Assembly: GCA_046341775.1 (NCBI GenBank)
Contig: JBKDQQ010000006.1
Coordinates: 1 to 5,772 of the forward strand
Source of the DNA: SXXH01 sp041165735
GTDB taxonomy: Bacteria > Planctomycetota > UBA1135 > GCA-002686595
DNA: 5,772 nucleotides
Direction of reading: 5' to 3'
Part shown: in pieces, positions 1 to 4,890 of the stretch
Layout of the letters: the number at the start of each line of letters is the position of its first letter
How positions within the stretch are numbered: the first letter of the stretch is position 1
Translations under genes and position numbers: made by a program
The notes under the pieces: model-generated
Databases searched by the model: none
What the model was told of the DNA's origin: nothing
The model's input: the letters and a program-made list of their open reading frames with translations, nothing else

Positions 1-1
1 G

Positions 2-259
2 CCCGTGCTGCACGCCACCGTGCCGGGCGCGCAGGAGCTCGAGTTCTTCCCGCACCTCGATCCGCGTGTCAAGATGACTGGACGCACGCGCGAGGCCGGC
101 AAGTCCGGCGCCAAGCTGGTGGCGGACTTCGCCGTCAAGCCGCCCAAGTCCGGCCAGGCGGCCGAAGAGGCGCTGGTGCGCGGCGTCTTGTGGGTCAAGA
201 CCGCCAAGGGCGAGTCCGCCTACGAAGTGGCCCTGCCCGCCAAGCCCAAGGCCCCTTGA
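2..259 (+). CDS. C-terminal fragment of a probable DsbD N-terminal-domain-like thiol-redox protein
   Basis: The reading frame is open from the left edge and ends at TGA 257-259, so only the last 85 residues are visible and the true start lies outside the window. The visible part reads as beta-strand-rich sequence: a short segment ending in ELEFFPHLDP, an alternating hydrophobic stretch (KLVADFAVKP), then GVLWVKT and a final YEVALPA, closing with a Lys/Pro tail. The 'FFP' followed by a 'G-x-L-x-V...V-x-L-P' ending resembles the periplasmic N-terminal domain of DsbD (DsbD_N / 'disulfide bond corrector' family), which exchanges electrons with thioredoxin-fold partners. No cysteine is visible in the fragment, so any catalytic pair would lie upstream. 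Two exported redoxins follow on the same strand, which supports a thiol-redox role. The family call is from recognition only; another beta-sandwich domain is possible. Confidence 0.55.
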   Translation, partial: PVLHATVPGAQELEFFPHLDPRVKMTGRTREAGKSGAKLVADFAVKPPKSGQAAEEALVRGVLWVKTAKGESAYEVALPAKPKAP

Positions 260-273
260 TGGGCGCACGTTCA

Positions 274-298
274 CTTCGCGGACGGTTCGTCCGCGAAG
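274..298 (+). terminator. hairpin terminator after the DsbD-like gene
   Basis: A perfect 10-bp inverted repeat (274-283 pairing with 289-298) encloses a 5-nt loop, GGTTC, and begins 15 nt after the stop at 259. There is no U-tract after it, so it is a terminator-like stem-loop, not a canonical intrinsic terminator. It lies ahead of the redoxin ribosome binding site and could separate the two transcription units. Confidence 0.55.
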
Positions 299-338
299 CG
301 GCAAGCCAATACCGTCCCCTCTCGACACCGAACCACGC

Positions 339-343
339 AGGAG
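339..343 (+). promoter_or_regulatory. Shine-Dalgarno of redoxin 1
   Basis: AGGAG is followed by an 8-nt spacer to the ATG at 352. It decides the start: the frame is open upstream to 190, but that extension overlaps the previous gene and would bury the signal peptide. Confidence 0.75.
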
Positions 344-351
344 CAAGCAGC

Positions 352-1116
352 ATGCAGCCGATCCGTCCCACCAGCCTCGTCCTCGCCGCCTTCGCCGCGC
401 TGGGCGCCGGCACGTTCGTGCAAGCGGCCTCTTCCATCGCCCAGGAAGGCCGTCCCCCTCGCCCCGAGGTCGTCCAATCCGAGAAGAAGGAGGAGAAGAT
501 CGTCCTTCCCAAGGTCGCCGACGGCGCCAAGGCGGAACTCGGCAAGCTCGCCGCCGACTTCGCGCTCAAGGATCTCGACGGCAAGGAAGTGATGCTCTCC
601 AAGCACCTCGGCAAGATCGTCGTGCTCGAGTGGCTCAACCCGGGCTGCCCGTACTGCGTGCAGGCCTACGGCGAGAACGGCGCGCTGCGCGAGCAACCCG
701 ACCGCGTCAAGAAGGACGGCGTGGTGTGGCTCACGATCAACTCGACCGAGCCCGGCCAGGACGGCGGCAAGGTCGAGGTGAACAAGGAGTTCGCGCAGAA
801 GAACGGCATCAAGTCGACCATCGCCATGGACCCCGACGGCGCGGTCGGCCGCGCGTACGGCGCCAAGACGACGCCGCACTGCTACGTGATCAACGAGAAG
901 GGCGTGCTGGTCTACGCGGGCGCCCTCGACAACGCGCCGATGGGCAAGGTCGAAGGCGACCAGAAGAAGGTCAACTACGTCGATGCCGCCATCGCCGACA
1001 TCAAGGCCGGCCGCGCCGTCGCCACCAGCGAGACCAAGCCCTACGGTTGCAGCGTAAAGTACGCCAAGCAGGAGAAGCGCGAAGAGAAGAAGGGCGAGAA
1101 GAAGGACGCCAACTGA
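352..1116 (+). CDS. Exported redoxin (thioredoxin/AhpC-TSA-like) with CPYC active site and C-terminal Cys
   Basis: A 254-residue thioredoxin-fold protein that probably reduces peroxides or disulfides outside the cytoplasm. Residues 1-30 form a signal peptide (MQPIRPTSLVLAAFAALGAG, then A-rich). A charged linker follows to about 60, then the redoxin domain, about 61-222, with ADFALKDLDGKEV, VVLEWLNPGC and the active site C99-P-Y-C102. The cis-proline loop is T173-T174-P175, with an additional cysteine at C177. A C-terminal GCSVKYAK motif carries C233, a plausible resolving cysteine, followed by a Lys/Glu-rich tail (EKREEKKGEKKDAN). The start is fixed by AGGAG at 339-343. The next gene is a clear paralog sharing most of the domain; its equivalent of C233 is encoded by TGA. 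The thioredoxin fold is certain; peroxiredoxin versus thiol oxidoreductase activity is not decided. Confidence 0.92.
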   Translation: MQPIRPTSLVLAAFAALGAGTFVQAASSIAQEGRPPRPEVVQSEKKEEKIVLPKVADGAKAELGKLAADFALKDLDGKEVMLSKHLGKIVVLEWLNPGCPYCVQAYGENGALREQPDRVKKDGVVWLTINSTEPGQDGGKVEVNKEFAQKNGIKSTIAMDPDGAVGRAYGAKTTPHCYVINEKGVLVYAGALDNAPMGKVEGDQKKVNYVDAAIADIKAGRAVATSETKPYGCSVKYAKQEKREEKKGEKKDAN

Positions 1117-1166
1117 GAAGCGCCCCGGTCGAGCCGGATCGCCGCTGGCGGTCCGGCCTGCCCGCC

Positions 1167-1203
1167 AAGCCGCCCGCGGAGGAGCTCCTCCCGCGGGCGG
1201 CTT
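1167..1203 (+). terminator. long GC-rich hairpin after redoxin 1
   Basis: Arms 1167-1184 and 1185-1203 are complementary over about 18 positions, with one bulged C (1192) and the palindrome GGAGCTCC at the apex, so the innermost pairs must open as a loop. It starts 50 nt after the redoxin 1 stop. The sequence after it (CGCATCC) is not U-rich. It probably ends or protects the redoxin 1 transcript, so redoxin 2 would need its own promoter in 1204-1363; I could not identify a convincing one. Confidence 0.6.
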
Positions 1204-1363
1204 CGCATCCTCCCGTGCGGTTGCCCGTTTTCGGTTGGCCGGACCGCGATTCGCACAAGATCGGGGCCACGAGCGGCGCGTTCATTGGCATGATCATGGT
1301 GGGCCGGATGCACCCTCCCGGCCGCGGCGGACCGGCCGCGACATGACCCCACTCGATCCCACC

Positions 1364-2161
1364 ATGAAGTCCACCACCACGCGTGCAAGCCTGCTCGCCC
1401 TGCTCCTCCTGGCCGGCGGCGCGACCGCCACGATCGGCGTCGTCGCCTCCACCCAGGACGCCAAGCAGGAGAAGAAGGACGAACCCGCCCCGAAGCCCGC
1501 TCCCAAGCCGGACGAGAAGACCGGCGGCGAAAAAACCGGAGGCGAGAAGACCGGAGGCGACAAGCAAGGCGACGCCAAGAAGGAGGAGAAGGTCGTCCTC
1601 CCGAAGGTCGCCGACGGCGCCAAGGCCGAGCTCGGCAAGCTGGCGCCCGACTTCGTGCTGAAGGACCTCGACGGCAAGGACGCCACGTTGTCGCAGCACC
1701 TCGGCAAGTACGTCGTGCTCGAGTGGTTCAACCCCGGCTGCCCGGCTTGCAAGCAAGCCGACGGCGAAGGTGGCGCGCTGCGCGAGCTGCCCGACCGCCT
1801 CAAGAAGGACGGCGTCGTGTGGCTCGTCATGAACTCCGAAGGCCCGAAGGAGAGTGGCTCGGAGTTGCAGCGCAACAAGGACTTCGCCAAGGAGAACGGC
1901 ATCAAGTCGCCGATCCTCTTCGATCCCACCGGCGCGGTCGGCAAGGCCTACGGCGCCAAGACCACGCCGCATTGCTTCGTCGTCAGCGACAAGGGCGTGC
2001 TGATCTACGCCGGCGCGCTCGACAACGCCCCGTACGGCAAGGTGTCGGGCGACAAGAAGATCGAGTACGTCGTCGACGCCATCGCCCAGACCAAGGCCGG
2101 CAAGAAGGTCGAGGTCCCCGAGACCAAGTCCTCCGGTTGAAGGGTCCACTACGCCAAGTAG
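1364..2161 (+). CDS. Probable selenocysteine-containing exported redoxin (in-frame TGA at 2138-2140 read as Sec)
   Basis: Paralog of the upstream redoxin: signal peptide (about 1-29, MKSTTTRASLLALLLLAGGA), Lys/Pro/Glu linker with three EKTGG repeats (51-65), redoxin domain about 80-247, active site C126-P-A-C129, cis-proline loop T200-T201-P202 and C204. An ordinary reading stops after residue 258 at TGA 2138-2140. That codon aligns with C233 of the paralog, and the frame then gives RVHYAK, matching SVKYAK, before TAG 2159-2161. With the hairpin at 2156-2175 this supports Sec at residue 259 of 265, probably as resolving residue for the CPAC site. Other genes here stop at TGA, so recoding would be local. 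The start is chosen at the ATG directly before the signal peptide; ATG 1343 (seven residues longer) is possible, and neither has a strong Shine-Dalgarno. If TGA is a plain stop, the gene is 1364-2140. The fold is certain; Sec is inferred. Confidence 0.85.
1514..1558 (+). repeat. three 15-bp tandem repeats encoding EKTGG
   Basis: Three in-frame 15-nt units each encode Glu-Lys-Thr-Gly-Gly in the linker between the signal peptide and the redoxin domain; a degenerate fourth unit (DKQGD) follows. The copies differ at only a few positions, so the expansion is fairly recent. The upstream paralog lacks it. It probably acts as a flexible hydrophilic tether. Confidence 0.85.
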
Positions 2162-2175
2162 CCGGTCGGCTGCTT
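2156..2175 (+). promoter_or_regulatory. candidate bacterial SECIS element
   Basis: Bases 2156-2163 pair with 2168-2175 in a continuous 8-bp stem (one G-T wobble, 2159-2172) capped by the tetraloop GGTC at 2164-2167. The loop starts 23 nt after the TGA at 2138-2140. The bacterial SECIS model expects an apical loop about 16-37 nt from UGA with a G in the first two loop positions; both hold. GGUC is, from memory, also the apical loop of the E. coli fdhF SECIS, bound by SelB. The fdhF bulged U is not present here. The hairpin contains the gene's own TAG stop (2159-2161), so the element reaches into the 3' untranslated region. Confidence 0.72.
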
Positions 2176-2183
2176 CGAACACG

Positions 2184-2224
2184 CCGCGAGGCGCGCCGCC
2201 CTTCGAGGCTGGCGCGCCTCGCGG
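2184..2224 (+). terminator. strong hairpin after redoxin 2; palindrome copy A
   Basis: A perfect 14-bp stem (2184-2197 with 2211-2224), extendable by a G-T and a C-G pair to 2182-2226, encloses 13 nt that can form a smaller inner stem (GCC/GGC). It starts 22 nt after the TAG and does not overlap the SECIS hairpin. No U-tract follows. Its outer 12 bp on each side are identical to those of the palindrome at 3937-3980. Confidence 0.65.
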
Positions 2225-2379
2225 TGCATTGGCTCGTGCTCGTCGCGACGCATCCGGCGCCGGCCCGCTCGCATGAACGGCTCGACTTCGCCCGAGCTGC
2301 CCGTTGCACCGCCGAGGTGCCTTCAATTCTTGATGGTGAACTTGGGATCAACAAAGTTCTCCCCGCTAACATCTCCCAC

Positions 2380-2385
2380 GGAGGG
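2380..2385 (+). promoter_or_regulatory. Shine-Dalgarno of the serine hydrolase
   Basis: GGAGGG lies 6 nt before the ATG at 2392 and fixes this start, although the frame is open far upstream to 1723 as a shadow of the redoxin gene. The leader 2322-2376 is visibly more AT-rich than its surroundings, as expected near a promoter, but I see no well-spaced -35/-10 pair. Confidence 0.75.
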
Positions 2386-2391
2386 ATACAG

Positions 2392-3726
2392 ATGTTTGCC
2401 TGCGTGCTGCTCGCTGCCGTTCCTTTCGTGCCGCAGGGCAAGGTAGGGGGAGTTGTCGCCAAAGGCGAAAGTGGTTTGGCGATCGCACGCTACGTGGAGG
2501 CCGCCGAGCGCCAAGGATTCACAGGCGCGGTGCTCGCGGCCCGCAAGGGCGAAGTCGTGGCGTCTGTCGCCGCCGGGCCGCTCGAACACGGCAAGCCCGC
2601 GCGCCTGACTCCGGACACGCTGTTCGAGATCGCTTCCGCGACCAAGCCCTTCACCGCGCTTGCGCTCGTCCAGCTCGAAGAGCGGCGCAAGTTGAAACTT
2701 GCCGATCCGCTCGCCAAGCACCTGCGGCAAGTACCTGACGACTGCGCGAAGATCACTCTCCAGCACCTGGTGCAGCACACCTCCGGCATCCCGGGAAGCA
2801 ACAGCGAGGGCGGCGGCGAAGCGCTCGAGCCATTCCTGCGTTCTGTGCTGCGCGGCGGGCCGGTGCACGAGCCCGGTTCTCACTTCGAGTATTGGAATCA
2901 GGGCTACGCGCTGCTCAGCGAAGTGATCGCGAAGGCCAGCGGCAAGAGCTACGTCGACCAGTTGCGCGCAAGTGTCTTCGAGCCGGCAGGCATGAAGTTG
3001 ACTTGCTTCACGGGTGACAAGGCCTCGGCGCGCGCCACGGTCGCGGTGGGTCGCTCCTCCGGCGGTGCGTCGCGTTCGGCGCTCGAGCATCCTTACGGCG
3101 CTTACGGCCTGCAGTACCGCGGCATGGGCGGGATCGTGACCAACGTGTGGGACCTGTGGCGTTTCGACCGCGCGCTCGCGGGCAAGGCACTCGTCGACGA
3201 AGCGGCCAAGCGGCGTATCTTCGAGCCGGGCCTCGAGAGCTACGCGCTCGGCTGGCGTGTATTCCGCGGCCCCAACGGGCGTGTACGTCATGCGCACGGC
3301 GGCGATGTGCGCGGCTTCACCTGCGAGTTGCGGCGCTTGCCCGAAGAAAACGGCGCCGTGATCGTGCTGTGCAACGACGACGCGGCGCCGAGTCGGCCTG
3401 TCGCCGACGCGGTGGAGGCGCTGTTGTGCGGCGACAAGGCCCCGCCTACGCCGCCGCCGCCGCTAGAGATTGCGCACCGCGAGGCGCTGGTGGGCAGGTA
3501 TGTCGCGCGCTCTGGCCGGTGCATCGTGATCGAGGCGCAGGGCGAACTCGCCGCGGTGCGCATCGAGTGGAGGCCGCCAAGCGGTCCGGTGACGCGCGGC
3601 ATGCTCGGCGGCGTTGGCAGTGAACTGATGGTGTTCACTTGGACCGATGCGACCGAGTTGAAGGTCAGGGGCGAAGGCGCGGCGACGTCGCTGCGCTTCG
3701 CCGATGAGGAGTACACGCGCCCATGA
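2392..3726 (+). CDS. Secreted serine hydrolase, beta-lactamase class C / peptidase S12 family
   Basis: A 444-residue protein of the beta-lactamase/transpeptidase-like fold (class C, esterase and D-alanyl-D-alanine carboxypeptidase relatives). Residues 1-15 (MFACVLLAAVPFVPQ) look like a short signal peptide without a basic N-region. The catalytic domain spans about 30-345. The S-x-x-K motif is S82-A-T-K85 in FEIASATKPFTALAL (nucleophile and base). The Y-x-N motif is Y167-W-N169, followed by GYALLSEVIAKASGKSY. The third motif is H302-G-G304, the HxG form usual in esterase-like members in place of KTG. A proline-rich linker (351-357) leads to a C-terminal beta-rich domain of about 85 residues, resembling the lipocalin-like extensions of this family. 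The substrate cannot be told; a peptidase, esterase or amidase is more likely than a true beta-lactamase. It appears to be a separate transcription unit. Confidence 0.9.
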   Translation: MFACVLLAAVPFVPQGKVGGVVAKGESGLAIARYVEAAERQGFTGAVLAARKGEVVASVAAGPLEHGKPARLTPDTLFEIASATKPFTALALVQLEERRKLKLADPLAKHLRQVPDDCAKITLQHLVQHTSGIPGSNSEGGGEALEPFLRSVLRGGPVHEPGSHFEYWNQGYALLSEVIAKASGKSYVDQLRASVFEPAGMKLTCFTGDKASARATVAVGRSSGGASRSALEHPYGAYGLQYRGMGGIVTNVWDLWRFDRALAGKALVDEAAKRRIFEPGLESYALGWRVFRGPNGRVRHAHGGDVRGFTCELRRLPEENGAVIVLCNDDAAPSRPVADAVEALLCGDKAPPTPPPPLEIAHREALVGRYVARSGRCIVIEAQGELAAVRIEWRPPSGPVTRGMLGGVGSELMVFTWTDATELKVRGEGAATSLRFADEEYTRP

Positions 3727-3842
3727 TCGCTGCGAGCGTTGCAGCACCCCGCACTTCGACTGCGCTTTGGCGGCGCGTCGCCATTCTCGCGCCGCGTGTG
3801 GCGGCGAGCACCCTTGGCGCTCTCGTGAGCCTGGGTTGTTGA
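3723..3842 (+). CDS. possible 39-residue ORF overlapping the hydrolase stop (ATGA)
   Basis: ATG at 3723 overlaps the hydrolase TGA by the ATGA arrangement typical of translational coupling, and the frame runs 39 codons to TGA 3840-3842. The product is Ala-rich with two basic clusters and a moderately hydrophobic end (VAASTLGALVSLGC). I recognise no family, and a frame this short arises easily by chance in GC-rich DNA. Reported only because of the overlap. Confidence 0.15.
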   Translation: MIAASVAAPRTSTALWRRVAILAPRVAASTLGALVSLGC

Positions 3843-3936
3843 CTCTGAGATTCGGAGTGCACGCTCGTGCCCCGAAAGCCGGGGCCCTGCGAGCCGGGCC
3901 GTCACGTTGAAGGTGACCGCAAACCCCTGCCACAAC

Positions 3937-3980
3937 CCGCGAGGCGCGCGCGATCCACGACGGTCGCACGCGCCTCGCGG
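3937..3980 (+). terminator. large palindrome between convergent genes; palindrome copy B
   Basis: Arms 3937-3948 and 3969-3980 pair perfectly over 12 bp. After one C-A mismatch (3949/3968), six further pairs (3950-3955 with 3962-3967, one G-T) close a 6-nt loop. The outer arms are identical to those of the hairpin at 2184-2224, but the inside differs in sequence while keeping pairing. It lies about 210 nt after the hydrolase stop and could serve either strand. It may be a terminator or a member of a dispersed palindromic repeat family. Confidence 0.55.
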
Positions 3981-4102
3981 CATGATGGGCACCCCCTCTT
4001 GAGATCGACTCCTCCGGTCGTCCTCGTGCCGCGTCCATCGTTCACGCTGGCAACGCCGCGACGAATCGGATCGCCGCGGAAATCGTGGTCGGGCATCCGC
4101 GC

Positions 4103-4126
4103 CAGATGGTCGTGATGGGCCATCTG
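4103..4126 (-). terminator. hairpin terminator of the minus-strand secreted protein
   Basis: A 7-bp stem (4103-4109 with 4120-4126) encloses a 10-nt loop, 13 nt beyond the stop of the minus-strand gene ending at 4140. There is no clear U-tract on the minus strand. A modest but well-placed candidate. Confidence 0.35.
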
Positions 4127-4139
4127 CGGCACGTACGGA

Positions 4140-4724
4140 TCACTCCTCCACCTCGAGCAGCGCCTCCACCAGGCGCTTGCGCAAGAACGCCACCTCGGTG
4201 CGGGTCAGGCCCTCCTCGAGCGCGACGGCGTGCAGGCGCTGCAAGGCTTGGAAGAATTCGAAGGTCCAACCTTCGGGCGGCATCATCAGCGCTTCGACTC
4301 CAGCGACTCCCGGCGCCGCGCTGGCGACGGCGCGGGCGCGAGCCACCAGGATGCGCGCCAACTCGGCGTGCTCGGCGCGCGTCAATCCCAGGCGCTGGGC
4401 GTGCTCCGCCAGTTGCCGCAGGAGCGTGTCGATCTTGCGCTCGAGGTGGCGGAAGTCGATCGGCCGCGCGTCGACGCCTTCGTCGCCATCGACCTCGGGG
4501 CCCTGCGGATCGACGATCGGGCGATAGTCGCGCTCGGGCAGGCAGCTCGGGCCGATGGTCGTCGTTCCGCAGGTGCCGACGCATCCGCGCTGCGCCTCCC
4601 GCAGCACCCCGATCGGAAGGTAGTTGTTCGTCGTCGCCGGCGTCGCGGTCTGGGCGGTCGCGATGGTGGCGTGGATGCCGCAGAAGAGGGCCGCGGCGAT
4701 GAACTTCGTGGGCGTGTGCTTCAT
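4140..4724 (-). CDS. Secreted hypothetical protein with two related helical repeats
   Basis: A 194-residue protein I do not recognise. Residues 1-25 form a standard signal peptide (MKHTPTKFIAAALFCGIHAT, cleavage likely after ATA near 24). The mature N-terminus has a short cysteine cluster, C48, C52 and C61 (GCVGTCGTTT...PSC), in a Gly/Thr/Pro-rich stretch, then an acidic linker (76-90). The C-terminal half is helical and holds two related units: about 99-133, centred on LGLTRAEHAELARILVARA, and 157-192, centred on EGLTRTEVAFLRKRLVEAL. They share GLTR-x-E-x-A-x-L-x3-LV-x-A, with a Trp-Phe patch between (WTFEFF, 153-158). The start is supported by GGAG on the minus strand at 4734-4737, 9 nt upstream. 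The acyltransferase gene lies 166 nt upstream, past a hairpin, so co-transcription is uncertain. An envelope or structural role is a guess from export only. Confidence 0.75.
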   Translation of the reverse strand: MKHTPTKFIAAALFCGIHATIATAQTATPATTNNYLPIGVLREAQRGCVGTCGTTTIGPSCLPERDYRPIVDPQGPEVDGDEGVDARPIDFRHLERKIDTLLRQLAEHAQRLGLTRAEHAELARILVARARAVASAAPGVAGVEALMMPPEGWTFEFFQALQRLHAVALEEGLTRTEVAFLRKRLVEALLEVEE

Positions 4725-4733
4725 GGGATGTCG

Positions 4734-4737
4734 CTCC
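4734..4737 (-). promoter_or_regulatory. Shine-Dalgarno of the secreted hypothetical protein
   Basis: GGAG on the minus strand lies 9 nt before the ATG at 4724. It decides this start over the much longer open frame that runs back to 5612 through the acyltransferase gene. An 8-bp stem (4738-4745 with 4763-4770, 17-nt loop) sits immediately upstream and might affect access to the site. Confidence 0.6.
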
Positions 4738-4822
4738 GTCCCCGCGGGCAGGTCGCGTTCCGGCGGGGACCATCCGGCGGCGCGGGAGCTCGGTCGTGCG
4801 CTCCATCCCCGCAAAGGCTCCA

Positions 4823-4870
4823 GGCGGCCAGTCCTCGCGTGGAATCCGCGATTCGCCGTCCCTGGCCGCC
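4823..4870 (-). terminator. hairpin after the acyltransferase gene
   Basis: A perfect 9-bp inverted repeat (4823-4831 with 4862-4870) encloses 30 nt containing an inner 5-bp stem with a 3-nt loop (4842-4854). It begins 20 nt after the acyltransferase stop on the minus strand. It probably separates this gene from the secreted-protein gene downstream. No U-tract is present. Confidence 0.45.
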
Positions 4871-4890
4871 GGTCGCGCGTCGCGCCCGTC

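Larger units (their letters stand above)
3727..4139. other. convergent intergenic region, 413 bp
   Basis: This lies between the ends of the + strand hydrolase and the - strand secreted protein. Besides the short ATGA ORF it holds a 6-bp hairpin with a 5-nt loop (3869-3885), a weak 5-bp hairpin (3901-3917), the large palindrome at 3937-3980 and the hairpin at 4103-4126. I see no tRNA, rRNA, insertion sequence or convincing protein-coding frame. It reads as a bidirectional termination zone. Confidence 0.6.

Noticed and set aside
1235..1261. Possible -35/-10 pair (TTGGCC and CAAGAT) before redoxin 2
   Set aside because: Poor matches with only a 15-nt spacer; not distinguishable from chance.
630..1346. 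238-codon + strand frame overlapping redoxin 1
   Set aside because: Arg-rich frame-shifted shadow of a certain gene.
2138..2140. TGA as an ordinary stop or a nonsense mutation of a Cys codon
   Set aside because: It remains possible, but the exact alignment to Cys, the preserved homologous tail, the clean TAG after it and the well-placed hairpin together favour Sec.
2149..2161. Alternative 4-bp hairpin CTAC/GTAG with a GCCAA loop as the SECIS
   Set aside because: It is shorter, its loop is only 12 nt from the TGA, and it is mutually exclusive with the 8-bp GGUC hairpin that fits the model better.
1001..2326. 441-codon minus-strand frame opposite the redoxins
   Set aside because: Leu/Gly/Arg-rich antisense shadow typical of GC-rich coding DNA; it has no recognisable domain and spans both redoxin genes.
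2343..2372. Possible promoter TTGGGA / TAACAT before the serine hydrolase
   Set aside because: Only 4 of 6 matches each, and the predicted transcript start would fall on the ribosome binding site.
1723..2391. Upstream extension of the serine hydrolase frame
   Set aside because: Arg-rich shadow of the redoxin gene; the strong GGAGGG site and signal peptide place the start at 2392.
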